Assembly (NCBI GenBank): GCA_039881145.1
Contig: JAYKKI010000063.1
Location: 13,671,001 to 13,735,000 of the forward strand
Length of the DNA: 64,000 bases
Direction: 5' to 3'
DNA from: Druceiella hillmani
Lineage: Eukaryota; Arthropoda; Insecta; Lepidoptera; Hepialidae
Positions 24,412 through 36,289 of the stretch are shown here, in pieces (the stretch's first letter is position 1; every line of letters starts with the position of its first letter). Position numbers and translations under genes: made by a program. The notes below the pieces were generated by a model. It searched no databases and was not told where the DNA came from. It worked only from the letters and a program-made list of their open reading frames with translations.

Positions 24412-26175
24412 TATAAGGCTAAATCTAGGTAACGTCGGTAAATTATTGATGTGATTATTAAGTGACTTAAATATGTAATGCTCTCCTGTGTCGACTAAGC
24501 GATCAATATTATTACTGGATTATAAGGCTACATCTAAGGTAACGTCGGTAAATTATTGATGTGATTATTAAGCGCCTTAAATATGTAATGCTCTCCTGTG
24601 TCGACTAAGCGATCAATATTATTACTGGATTATAAGGTTACATCTAAGGTAACGTCGGTAAATTATTGATGTGATTATTAAGTGACTTAAATATGTAATG
24701 CTCTCCTGTGTCGACTAAGCGATCAATATTATTACTGGATTATAAGGCTACATCCTAAGGTAACGTCGGTAAATTATTGATGTGATTATTAAGCGCCTTA
24801 AATATGTAATGCTCTCCTGTGTCGACTAAGCGATCAATATTATTACTGGATTATAAGGCTACATCTAAGGTAACGTCGGTAAATTATTGATGTGATTATT
24901 AAGCGCCTTAAATATGTAATGCTCTCCTGTGTCGACTAAGCGATCAATATTATTACTGGATTATAAGGCTACATCTAAGGTAACGTCGGTAAATTATTGA
25001 TGTGATTATTAAGTGACTTAAATATGTAATGCTCTCCTGTGTCGACTAAGCGATCAATATTATTACTGGATTATAAGGCTACATCCTAAGGTAACGTCGG
25101 TAAATTATTGATGTGATTATTAAGCGCCTTAAATATGTAATGCTCTCCTGTGTCGACTAAGCGATCAATATTATTACTGGATTATAAGGCTACATCTAAG
25201 GTAACGTCGGTAAATTATTGATGTGATTATTAAGTGACTTAAATATGTAATGCTCTCCTGTGTCGACTAAGCGATCAATATTATTACTGGATTATAAGGC
25301 TACATCCTAAGGTAACGTCGGTAAATTATTGATGTGATTATTAAGCGCCTTAAATATGTAATGCTCTCCTGTGTCGACTAAGCGATCAATATTATTACTG
25401 GATTATAAGGCTACATCTAAGGTAACGTCGGTAAATTATTGATGTGATTATTAAGTGACTTAAATATGTAATGCTCTCCTGTATTGACTAAGCGATCAAT
25501 ATTATTACTGGATTATAAGGCTACATCTAAGGTAACGTCGGTAAATTATTGATGTGATTATTAAGCGCCTTAAATATGTAATGCTCTCCTGTGTCGACTA
25601 AGCGATCAATATTATTACTGGATTATAAGGCTACATCTAAGGTAACGTCGGTAAATTATTGATGTGATTATTAAGTGACTTAAATATGTAATGCTCTCCT
25701 GTGTCGACTAAGCGATCAATATTATTACTGGATTATAAGGCTACATCCTAAGGTAACGTCGGTAAATTATTGATGTGATTATTAAGCGCCTTAAATATGT
25801 AATGCTCTCCTGTGTCGACTAAGCGATCAATATTATTACTGGATTATAAGGCTACATCTAAGGTAACGTCGGTAAATTATTGATGTGATTATTAAGTGAC
25901 TTAAATATGTAATGCTCTCCTGTGTCGACTAAGCGATCAATATTATTACTGGATTATAAGGCTACATCTAAGGTAACGTCGGTAAATTATTGATGTGATT
26001 ATTAAGTGACTTAAATATGTAATGCTCTCCTGTGTCGACTAAGCGATCAATATTATTACTGGATTATAAAGCTACATCCTAAGGTAACGTCGGTAAATTA
26101 TTGATGTGATTATTAAGCATTATAAATATGTAACGCTCTCCTTTGTCAACTAAGCGATCAATATTATTACTGGTG
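24412..26175. repeat. 110-bp satellite, 16 copies, with two monomer types
   Basis: Period is 110-111 bp. Each unit contains GGTAACGTCGGTAAATTATT, a short palindrome and TGTCGACTAAGCGATC. Two diagnostic sites vary together: units with CATCCTAAGG nearly always carry TTAAGCGCCTTAA, while most units carrying TTAAGTGACTTAA have CATCTAAGG. They partly alternate, giving dimer-like higher-order units. The first and last copies are the most diverged, as expected of array edges. Confidence 0.97.
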
Positions 26176-26779
26176 AATCTTAGTGGTAAATTAGTAAAAA
26201 TAAAAGTAATAAATTTAATGTGACAATAAACTTTAGAATTCTTTTAATTTTCTGTAGCATCTGATATGATCTTACAGACATCTTCACATGAGGATCACGA
26301 CGTTGCATAGATGTCATGTATGGAAAGTGTATTAAAATTAATGTATATAGAAGAATGTCTTGTAAAAAATCCCTATGGTAATCCTTTTTAATATTACAAC
26401 CCTTTAAAAAAAACCCCTTTTAATATTACAACTGGTTTGTAGACGAAAAATGTTCTAGTCTATATACAGAATAAATTTTTAAAAAATGTTGGAATCGACT
26501 ATTTGAGGGTACCTGGGATCAAAATTTCTCTTTTAGATTTTTTAACTTCAAAGATATTTCCGGTCGATGAAATAAAAGATTTTCAATCATACTTTTCAAA
26601 TAAATATGGTATCTATACAATACAGCCAAGTATTTCGCTACCGATTATATCCCATAAAAATGATGGACATAAAGTATAATTTAAAATAATTGAGATGAGA
26701 CAAGTAAGTATGCAAAATCAAACATGAAATTACTTAAAATTAAATATTTAAATTTTTCTAATTAAATTAATTTTAAGAA
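26176..26779. other. unrecognised AT-rich DNA
   Basis: No gene or transposon recognised. Two short related phrases (CTTTTAATATTACAAC) occur at about 26384 and 26417. Confidence 0.5.
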
Positions 26780-27110
26780 AGAAGAAACAGGAAGATCCGC
26801 ACAAAACGGAGGTCAAGAACGATCAGCGAGTACGGGAAAGGAAGTTTTTGTAGAAAATTGTTAATAAAAATTAAACTATTTGACAATTAATTGTGAAAAT
26901 CAATAGTTAACCAATCGATCGAAAAAATATTTATTAAAAGTGGTGCGACTTGCAGTGACTTGAAATCATAATCAATATTTTAAAAAAAATTAAAAGAATT
27001 GTATCATTTTTGAGAAGATCTTCTCTTTCCAAAAAGTTATTTTAAAAGTAAAATTATCTGAGTTACAATTACTACTTCCGACAAAACTATAGTTTTGATG
27101 ATAGGTGTGT
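26780..27110 (+). repeat. interspersed repeat, copy 1 of a two-copy family
   Basis: Diverged copy of 34040-34370. Shared landmarks in the same order are GAAGATCC near the start, CGATCGAAAAAATAT-like text, CTTTCCAAAAAG and GAGTTACAATTACTACTTC near the end. No coding potential. Likely a non-autonomous transposon, type unknown. Confidence 0.65.
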
Positions 27111-27959
27111 GATTATTGAGTTTGACCGATAAAGAATTTCTCACCCGCGGGATGTTCAATATTAATAAAATACTACATATAAATATTATTTATATGAACA
27201 CCTTTTACATATTAAAAAAAATTATGTTAAATTGCAGGGGCAACAATGAATCATAGCTGAATTACTCAAAGTTATTAAAAAATCACTAATTGCAAAATCA
27301 TTTGAACGCAACGACTTTTTTCTTCGCATTTACTGCAAGCTCACACTTAATATATCCTTTGAAACTGAATCAGTATTTCCTAATGGATTATCGGTATATT
27401 TCGCCCATCACATGAATGTATCGACAAAAATCTGGAAGATTAGAAGAATTATTATGCTTAATTAGATAAAAGATGTGTGACAGTCGTATGGACAAACGAA
27501 TATGCGAGTGATATTATTACTTTTTTTTTTCTTTTAAGGCACGAAGCCCTTTTTAATTTATACCACATTTGTACCAGGTTTATTTTACACATAAACACAT
27601 TTTTAATACATACCAAAATTAATAGATGTAACAATCCACATCTAATCCACAAATTTTAATATACCTTTTTCAAAGCGTTTGTCAACAATCCATTTCAGAT
27701 CTTCATTATGATCTACATCAGAAGTGTTTAACTACGATTAACCTAATATAACCCATTTACAAGAAAAACTTTGCACAACGTTGACGAAGACCAAATCTTC
27801 ATACTGGAAATATCTATTTCGCCCATTAACAAATTTCCTGGGAAATACTGATACAAGAAGATACGTGAACAAATTTAGTAGACAATAACACGATGTATCA
27901 AATTAATCTCCTGCTAGACCCACAACCTCCAGCACTAATTTGACTAAGTAGACACCTGG
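27111..27959. other. unrecognised AT-rich DNA
   Basis: No gene or repeat recognised; the overlapping frames at 27458-27659 on opposite strands have no family resemblance. Confidence 0.5.
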
Positions 27960-28290
27960 CCATCGTAATTAATCACATAATATTACATAAAAAGGCCATG
28001 TGATTCAAGGTGCAATAACTCATCCTGCCCCCGAGCGAAGAAGCGATGGAATAGCCGCATTTCAATGGCTGTTTGCGCGAGTGCCGCGTGCACAGCTCGA
28101 CGCTAACAATGGACCCAATTAAACGAATCATTAACACTAACTTAACAACGAGTGCGAGCATTAACGAATACCTGCAATTACGTACCGAGCGCGTGTTGCG
28201 GGAAACTCGATTAATTGGAGATTAACTTTAATCGCCAGCCGGTTGGTTAACTGTTTTATGATGACCGCGTTACGCGATGGTACGCAATAT
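27960..28290. promoter_or_regulatory. candidate conserved non-coding element rich in homeodomain sites
   Basis: A GC-richer island containing many ATTA/TAAT cores: CAATTAAACG, ATCATTAAC, GCATTAACG, GCAATTACG, GATTAATTGG and GATTAACTTTAATCG, mixed with CpG-rich blocks. This mixture is typical of insect developmental enhancers. There is no transposon wording and no convincing coding frame. The call rests on motif density and composition only. Confidence 0.4.
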
Positions 28291-28771
28291 GTGCATATAA
28301 TGTTGGGACAGCTAAATTACAGAATGTTTGGACAGTTGTGAAGTACAAACAATATGTACAGAGATATAACAATGTTAAAATATTATTATTGAAGATATGT
28401 GGTTTGAGTTCATCTACACAAGTTCATGTCACACCAGAGTTGATTTGAAAATTAGAATGGAAAACTTAATTTAGGACGGCGCCCGGATGTCTTCGACTTC
28501 ATGAAAAATCAATAAAAAATTTTCTTTATGTCCATATATGTAATGAAATTGTTAATTATATTTTGTTTGATATATATTAATAAGATACGTACAACATTCC
28601 ATCGGCGTTCTCTAATGGTAAATAAAATATACGCTTTGTTTTTTCGTGTGAAGTCCCCACAAAGTAAATATTATATTCAATTAAAAATATTTATAATCCC
28701 AAAAAACGTTATATTATGTTGTATAAAAACATTTAAATAATTCATAAAAACGTTCGTGTTTAGTTTTTCAA
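28291..28771. other. unrecognised AT-rich DNA
   Basis: Contains a 70-codon open frame at 28528-28740 without recognisable family. Confidence 0.5.
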
Positions 28772-28856
28772 ATAACATTATCTCATGTACACTCGTAACA
28801 TAATCTCATGTTCACTTGTAACATAATCTCATATTCACTTGTAACATAATCTCATT
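28772..28856. repeat. 26-bp minisatellite, three to four copies
   Basis: Unit reads roughly TTCACTTGTAACATAATCTC followed by ATG or ATA. Confidence 0.92.
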
Positions 28857-29952
28857 ACATTCAATGGCCCTTACTATTTTCTATTACATACAAATCACGT
28901 ATATCCGTGTCTGTATTTAATGTAAATATTGATGTTTTCTTTTAGAGTAAACACTTTTTCGCCAAACGTTAAATGTTTTACACGTTTTTGATTTTTTTTT
29001 AAATTTATAATGATACAAATTTTTATAATCTATGACTTGGTTTCGACATTTCATTTCAGCAAGGTGTTTATAATCGACATTAGCGACTACATCTAATTTT
29101 TATTTCTATTTGAGAATTCAATTATGTCACATTAATGATATGGCCGACTTTAAGTACTTAATTACTCTTAATTAAAAGGCTGAAAATTTTAAAAATCTTA
29201 AAAACAAGAACGCAGCACTGATGTTGACAAACATCTAAATAATTTATTTCACTTAAGGCACTGGGAAGGTTTTAAAGAGATTTTTATGTTTCTTACACGG
29301 TCTTGTATGATGTTAATAAGTAGAAAAACATTTAAAAACACATCAATTTACTGCTACCATAACGTAGTTTTAAACACTAACCACCGTCGCCAAAAACTGC
29401 GTAAATAAAAAAACTTTATGCTGTCTCGGAGAAAAAGCTTGAAATATATTTTTATTATCACGTAATATTTTATTTTACTGTTTTTTTAAACCTTGCACAC
29501 TTAATCTTCTTTTCGTTACGTTTAATTAGGGTTAATAAAGTTAAACTTAATAATAACAAAACTTTTATTTCTGCCTGCACAGCACACTCTGTTTTTTTAT
29601 GTCCACTGTTAAAACAATGTAATATTATATTAAGTTATATTCCTGACATATAATGCAAAGTACAGTTTCAAAGAAGTCATAATTATATATAAAGTAGCGA
29701 TTTTTTTGTAAAAAGCTTACCTCAGTGCGTCTTGAGGCAGCTATATTAATAAAAAGTAACGCGATTAAAATTTTGAAATCGGCTCTAATGTCGAGTTAAG
29801 AAGTTGTATAACCTTCATGCTCTTGAAAATAATAGCAAAATTTAAATTATTTTTTCTGATGCAACCATCAAGTACAAAAAATTTGTTTTTTATAAATTTT
29901 TAGAACATAAATTTATGAAAATTATTGGTTAGCTATTGTCGTATCCATGTAG
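28857..29952. other. unrecognised AT-rich DNA
   Basis: No gene, RNA or repeat recognised in about 1.1 kb. Confidence 0.5.
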
Positions 29953-30213
29953 TGCATAAAGAAAGTCAGATGGGACCAAAAGTGTTCAGTACAGCCTAGG
30001 CTATGTCCTCCACTAGTGGAAAGTTCAGGAGATAGTCCGGGGGATCCGGAGCAATGGCAGAGTTTGACCAGTATTGCTTGGGCTATTGAAGATGTTATTG
30101 GGAGAGAGTTGGGTGTCCAGACAGTGAAGGCGGTTATTGTAGAAACGCTGCAGGTCGGGGGATATTGTGATTTCCTAGAGATGTTTTATATGAAAATTAT
30201 TAAAGAATATTAA
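29953..30213 (+). other. unrecognised open frame with higher GC than surroundings
   Basis: A frame of 86 codons is open from after a TAG at 29950 to the TAA at 30211. It has no ATG near its start; the first Met falls well inside. Composition (about 48% GC) and a normal amino-acid mix (SGDSPGDPEQWQSL, IGRELGVQTVKAVIVETL) make it look more protein-like than other frames here. No family recognised. It could be an exon, or a piece of a transposon ORF. No clear AG acceptor or GT donor pair could be assigned with confidence. Confidence 0.25.
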
Positions 30214-31951
30214 AAAATTAGTCAAAACTCGAGCCACCACATCAAGATCCTTCACTGTAATGTTCGCAGACAATGGATCCTATAGCATCATCAGGATAGG
30301 TCTGAAAAACAAAAATTAAAATTTCTCTTATTCGGTAACACAATAATTTAATCCAAAGAAATATTTTTTTTGTAAAATTTACAGCGAATTATAACAGTTT
30401 GAAAAAGTTGTCGATTTTTTAGGAAAATTGATATTAACAAATTTATAAAAAATCAAAGATTTGTCGGATTTTTTAATTAAATAAAATGTATAATTGCTTA
30501 ACATAAACACAGATCTTAGGAAGATGATACGGGGAAAATTTGAACAAAATTCGTGTAATAATTTTCGAGTTTCACCGGTTTGAAGTAAGTTATTCGAGAA
30601 AAACGTGAAGGAAGAAAATATCACATCAGCGTGTTTTAAACTAAAATTTATTTTGTACTACTTTTAAGCGATACCAGCGCTTGCACTATCGAAGAATGCG
30701 GGCTGATCTTGAAATACCTATGTACATGGTGAACTTGAAACAACCCCTATCCTCTCTGTGCTCTTATTTAGTAATCCAAAGATAACGAAAATGACTAAGG
30801 CTGACATCCTTAACAGTAATGGTTTTCAATAATACCAAATAGCATTTTAAAGAAATGTGTAAGTAAGTTAAACTCCATAAAATGCTTCCATAATCCATGA
30901 AGGTTTTTTAGGCTGTTTTTGAACACTCCACTTCTCTCATATAGCCTGCCGCGTCCATAGCTGCGATAGACAGGTGGAACGTAGTTGTTTTTCTAGAAGG
31001 CATCTTTACTGTGTTGTTTTACTGAGCATACCATTATAATGTCAAAATTACATTAAATTATTATGCACGAGAGTGTATGAATATGGTCGCAAGAAAAATA
31101 GTGTAAATTGAATAACTAGATTTTTAATCTAATACTATCCGTATTTGTTTTGATTTTTATAACACATTTCTTAATTAAAAAAAATATATAATTGCTTAAC
31201 ATAAACACAGTTCTTTTCTACCCCCTTGTAGTACAACTCAGCCTTTTCCAGAACTCCCCACTGCCCTGAACAGACCACGTGTCACGTATGATTATAATTA
31301 TAACTCTTTTATGGTTTCGTAATGGGTGCATTTGTGGGAAGACCAATTACGTAAAACCTTACTTTACTTAAGTGTGTTTAATAAAACAATTGAATCAATT
31401 ATGATATACTTAGTTTGATATTTGCGTCGATTTACTTATATCGAAGTAGAGTATTTGCTTAAGATTTGTCTTAAAAACTTCGCAATGTAGAAAAATAAGC
31501 GGTTCCTGAAATCACTTTTACACACAAAACAACGCTTTTTCATTACTTTTCGTGTGACCTTTGTATACTAGACTCTATATTTTTGTATAGTGAAAAATAA
31601 CGTTAATATTTCTAAACAATTTAATGGAAATACCCTGTATGATTAAAAATTGAATATGGCCGTGAAAATAACTTATAGATGACAAACCCAAAATTTTCAC
31701 AATTTTTTCGTTAAGGTTTCATATATTTTTTAAATAGTTTGTTTTTTCATAATGACTTTAAAAACATAATAAATAAACTAAATTATTTTACTTGAATATT
31801 TTTTATTTTGTCTATATTTTATTAATTATAGTTCTCAATCCCGCTGCGACGTTGTATACTGGAACCCACTATTGGGAATATCTAAATTAAACAAAATATT
31901 TTATGAAAAAAAAAAACCAAGGCCGTCATGGAGGCTGCCGACAGAAGTATA
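30214..31951. other. mostly unrecognised; internal ~50-bp duplication
   Basis: The phrase ATAATTGCTTAACATAAACA recurs near 30491 and 31189 with A/T-rich text before it. Nothing else recognised. Confidence 0.45.
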
Positions 31952-31952
31952 G

Positions 31953-32023
<71 letters not shown>

Positions 32024-32025
32024 TA
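31952..32025. repeat. (TA)n microsatellite, left tip of fold-back element
   Basis: About 74 bp of nearly pure TA, ending at the inverted-repeat boundary. Confidence 0.95.
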
Positions 32026-32406
32026 GTGTCCGGGAAAAGATGTCCGACAAAAAAGACGCTGGCCATAAAGGAATAATTGTCGTTGAAATAAAACGTAAAA
32101 CACGCCGTTTTTCTATTTGAGTGCAAGAAAAAAATATTACACATAACTTTTTAACACACCCAATACTTGCCCGGAGTGCGTTTTCTACCTGCAGTGGCGA
32201 TGTCTTCGCAACTCTTCGCGGATTATTTTCCCGAACGGCGATGAACAATGTGCGCAAGTATTGTGTGTACGAAAAAGATGGCAAATAATTACGAATATTA
32301 TTTTCAATTTTCAGAAAAAAAAGTCATCTTTTAGATTTTATTTTGACGATAATCACACATTTTTCAGTCAAGGAATAACGTTTTTCTTCGCCCGACACTT
32401 ATCCCT

Positions 32407-32407
32407 G

Positions 32408-32458
<51 letters not shown>
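32407..32458. repeat. (TA)n microsatellite, right tip of fold-back element
   Basis: About 50 bp of TA directly outside the right inverted arm. Confidence 0.95.
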
Positions 32459-32460
<2 letters not shown>

Positions 32461-32929
32461 TTTCACTACTGCTCAAGCGCAATACTTCATAGCTACAGAT
32501 ATACTATTGACATTGGCATGTCAGTGACGCGAACCCATAAGATTTTCCCCTACCAAAAATCGCTCAAAGCGCCTAAAGTTGTTTTTACTAGTTAACTTTA
32601 AAACAAAGGACAACTCAGTAAACGAAACATTAAGATTTGTTTCTTTCTTCACCCATGATCTGAAACAGGACTAATTTTAATTTTTCTATATACAGGATTA
32701 ATTTTAAATTTCTAGTTAAATTGAAAGAATTGACAGAATTATAAAGAGCCTGTTTTTCACATTTTAGGTTTAATAGTATAACAAATATTTTATTTACAAT
32801 ATATTTTATTTACATATTTTTCTATATATCTACGAAGATTGAAAGATAAGGAATACATTTATTAAGAGTGCTTAAATTTTGTTCTCTTTAAAATTTAATA
32901 ACTTAAACTTAAATAAACTTGAGGATTAG
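32459..32929. other. unrecognised AT-rich DNA
   Basis: No gene or repeat recognised. Confidence 0.5.
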
Positions 32930-33085
32930 CTACTATATGTGGGTTAATATGCCTTATTAATGTACCAAATTTCAAATTTCTACGTCAATCGATTTCTTAG
33001 AAAACCGCTGTGAAAAACGGACAGACGGATATGTCAATGAACTTATGAGATTTCTTGTTTTCCTTTTGAGGTAAGGAATCCTAAG
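32930..33085 (+). repeat. interspersed repeat, copy 2 (GGGTTAATATGC family)
   Basis: Contains GTGGGTTAATATGC, GAAAACCGCTGTGA, ACGGACAGACGGATATG and TTCCTTTTGAGGTAAGGAAT. The last two blocks strongly resemble the 3' parts of Lepidoptera-type dispersed repeats. Related copies are at 18.17 and 46.38 kb. Confidence 0.7.
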
Positions 33086-34039
33086 GAGCCTCTACAAAAA
33101 GTTAACAATTAAATACGTTAACAATTAAATACATGATGAGTTAACAATTAAAATCATGTAAATATCTCAATAAATGTATATTGAGATATTTACATGACTA
33201 AGTTGAATTGTGATGATAGAAGGACCCAAATTTTACTAGAATGAGGATCCTAACAAACGCTCGTGAAAATATCAATGCTTTTCCTACGTTTGAAATAAAA
33301 ATATATTTAATTAGTCAAAAAATATTTCCCATAAAAAATATTCCAGTATCCTGATTGATAACTTATTAAGGATAAGAGGAGAAAATTATTTTAAGTGACG
33401 TAACTAATTATTTTTAACTCTCATCGCGGGAATCAGTTATCTAAAATTTTAATGATTTCTCTACAGGTTTAGTTTTAGGCGTACAAGACCTCCGATATTT
33501 TTGCAACTTAGAGATATCATTTGTTCATAAAATTTACTGATCGTTAATAAGTCGTTAATTGATACTCTGTCCCGTATTACTAAGTTTTTTTGTAATCTAT
33601 AATTTAGTGTACTCTCCATTTTTTGCAACCATTTAGAACCGGATTATACCAAAATTCTCTACATTCTCACGGCATTTATCTGCTTAATCGGACATAAATT
33701 TGTTACTTAATCTGTTACGTTTCACAATCTTACGTTTTTTTATTAGTTACGTGCGTTGCTTTAGAATGAACTTTTACCGACGTAACGGCGCGAATTGCAT
33801 CCTATAGTTATAAATTAAAATATTGCTCGCTAGTTACGTCATCACTCATTTCAAAAATTGATTTTACTTTAACAATTATTTGGTCCGATCGCCGATTGCA
33901 TTTTTTTTAATTTTCAGTCACTGTATAAACTGATTTGTCTACAATTTTTATTTTTGGCTGTTGATTATTACAAATTAATGCATTAAATCGTTGGTAAGTA
34001 AACAAATGTAAGAAAATGCTAAAAATAAAAAAAAATTAA
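33086..34039. other. unrecognised DNA with a 17-bp perfect hairpin
   Basis: Arms TCATGTAAATATCTCAA at 33154-33170 and its complement at 33181-33197 are separated by 10 nt. A GTTAACAATTAAA-like phrase is repeated just before it (33100-33150). No gene recognised. Confidence 0.55.
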
Positions 34040-34370
34040 AAACAGCAGAGAACAGAGAGAAAGGGCAAGAAGATCCCCATAAAACGCAGACCGAGAAAGT
34101 CGAATAGAATTCTATTTTGATAATTAATCAATAGATAGAAAAAATATCATTAATATCGATAAAGAATTGCGGCCTGTAGCATGTCATCATATGTCCATAG
34201 GTACAGGATGGAGACCCATGCGACTTTTCCAAGACAAATTTAAATCATGATATATAAAATAATTGAAAAGTGGTAAAATTTTCTTCTTTCCAAAAAGCTA
34301 AATTTAAAACTTGATTACTTATAAAATTAACCGAGTTATAATTATTACTTCTGTCGTCAAGACTAGATGC
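34040..34370 (+). repeat. interspersed repeat, copy 2 of a two-copy family
   Basis: Partner of 26780-27110; landmarks GAAGATCCCCATAAAACG, CTTTCCAAAAAGC and GAGTTATAATTATTACTTC appear in the same order. Differs by a ~60-bp block (about 34165-34230) not evident in copy 1. Confidence 0.65.
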
Positions 34371-34538
34371 TGACGCGTTAGTCGATGATAAAGCAGACAC
34401 CCTCGAGGCGTGTAAAAAACTTGGGATTATTGTATAATTGCTATATCATAAACATCGACGTTCGTAATGTACCAATTCATATCGCCTGACGTCGAATGTC
34501 TCCGATGCCTGTCCATAAGAATCAATAGGATATCACGA
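34371..34538. other. unrecognised short spacer
   Basis: Somewhat GC-richer than its surroundings; no feature recognised. Confidence 0.4.
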
Positions 34539-35029
34539 TAATTTACTAGGCCAGTCATAAAATACATACTATGTTAATGATTTATACATATTTACAAGTG
34601 AATAATTTTATGTGTTGATTATAATATAGATATTATAACTTATAATTTACTAGGCCAGTCATAAAATATATACTATGTTAATGACTTATACATATTTCAC
34701 AAGTGAATAATTTTATTTGCTGATTATAATATAGATATTATAACTTATAATTTACTAAGCCAGTCATAAAATACATACCATGTTAATGATTTATACATAT
34801 TTCACAAGTGAATAATTTTATTTGTTAATTATAATATAGACATTATAACTTATAATTTACTAGGCCAGCCATAAAAAACATACTATGTTAATGATTTATA
34901 CATATTTCACAAGTGGATAATTTTATTTGTTGACTATAATATAGATATTATAACTTATAATTTACTAGACCAGCCATAAAATACATACTATGTTAATGAT
35001 TTATACATATTTCACAAGTGAATAATTTT
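34539..35029. repeat. tandem array, about 4.7 copies of 105 bp
   Basis: Units begin TAATTTACTAGGCCAGTCAT and contain ATGTTAATGATTTATACATA. Copies are about 95% alike; the array ends within a unit at about 35029. Confidence 0.94.
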
Positions 35030-35266
35030 AATGCAGCTAAGTGCAAAGCATTAAAACCTATTTATATACTTTACGAACTGATGACTTCCATCGAGGTTTT
35101 TCTACGTCTTACCAATTTATTTCTATCATATGTGATTCTTCTTATTTTATTATTTCTTGCTTTTGTTTGACTCTATCCCCTTTGCGACGTTAATTCTAAA
35201 AACGATTTATTTATCTAAGAACTCTTCACAAGATTTAAATGATCAATCGACCAGGTCGTTGTCACG
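35030..35266. other. unrecognised spacer
   Basis: Nothing recognised before the hAT target duplication. Confidence 0.4.
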
Positions 35267-35274
35267 CTGTAGAG

Positions 35275-35713
35275 CAGGGTTTCCCAACCTTTTTTTTTGT
35301 TGAGGCTCCCCGGACTATAAATTATATTTTCATGCCCCTCCCCCCCTTTACTTTTTCATGCCCCACCTTTGATTTAGTAAATTAAATAAAAATAGTAACT
35401 TAAGTTTGTAAATACACAAACTTACCTTTTAACAGTGAGACACAATAATTTTACATACTCAAACTGATTTCTCAATAAAAAATGTACACCAAAACGTCAA
35501 ATATTTCGCAAGTTTGTGGTAATAATAGTGAATATGATATTTAATTTCATTAATTTTATGCATGTAAATTAAACATTACATTGTAATGTTATTTGTTAAT
35601 GTTGTTTGTATATTTTTTTATTTTTTCTTTCTAAAATGCAAACGCTTTCCGCCCCCCTTGACATATCTCTATGCCCCCCTTGGGAGGCGCGCCCCCCTGG
35701 TTGGTAACTCCTG
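35275..35713. mobile_element. non-autonomous hAT element (MITE), 439 bp
   Basis: Terminal inverted repeats are CAGGGTTTCCCAACC at the left and the complement of CAGGAGTTACCAACC at the right, matching the CAGnGnT..CCAACC ends of hAT transposons. A perfect 8-bp target duplication CTGTAGAG flanks it (35267-35274 and 35714-35721), the length diagnostic of hAT. Inside the ends are C-rich and G-rich strips (CCCCTCCCCCCC, TGCCCCCCTTGGGAGG) around an AT-rich core. There is no transposase ORF, so it would have been moved in trans. The perfect duplication suggests recent insertion, though the inverted repeats differ at two of 15 bases. Confidence 0.92.
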
Positions 35714-35721
35714 CTGTAGAG

Positions 35722-36289
35722 GATATCTTTATGCTGAGTGAAAATAAATTTATCGAAATACGTCGTTGTTATTTTAAATAATATTATGAATCTGAAAGTC
35801 TGGATGTTTGTAATTTATTCACTCTCTATTGCCTAAACCTTTTTGAATAAACATTATTGTAAAAATAACTATTTCTTATCATTCATAATATAAAGATAAT
35901 TATCCCGACGAATTATTTTTATTGCATTCACCGTGGATGTGTCCCTTTTTTTAGCTTTTAGACCAAAACACCAGCCTTGAGTTTTGACGACGGAAGTATA
36001 AACGTAGCGTCTTTTTGTATATACGTCTTTTTGTATAACTTCCGAATTTTTGTATATAATAAGAAGTTATATAAAGGCCATCTTGAACCTAAAAAAAATT
36101 TTTAAATAATACAATTGTTTTTTATAATAAAAGACTACACATGAAAATTGGAAAAGATATAAGGGTTGAATTTGGAAAATCGATAGCTTAATAAAATACA
36201 GCCTCTACTTGTGAAATTAATTTGAAATAATATGATAAGATTTAAATATAACATCAAACTGATTTCAACAGCTGACTAAGTCGTGAGTT
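35722..36289. other. unrecognised AT-rich DNA
   Basis: A CGTCTTTTTGTATA phrase repeats at about 36007-36035. Nothing else recognised. Confidence 0.45.

Larger units (their letters stand above)
31952..32458. mobile_element. fold-back (inverted-repeat) element with (TA)n at both tips
   Basis: From the left (TA)n tract inward the sequence reads GTGTCCGGGAAAAGATGTCC ... GGAATAATTGTCGTTGAAAT; from the right tract inward, on the other strand, a diverged version reads AGTGTCGGGC...GAAAAACG ... GATTATCGTCAAAAT. Near the centre, CAATACTTGC and GCAAGTATTG are also inverted. Total about 500 bp with no ORF. This is MITE-like. TA-target insertion is suggested by the flanking TA tracts but cannot be shown. 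Confidence 0.65.

Noticed and set aside
31882..32527. Open frames with long Ile-Tyr repeats (also at 47.1, 59.3, 61.0 and 62.1 kb)
   Set aside because: They are translations of (TA)n microsatellites, not proteins.
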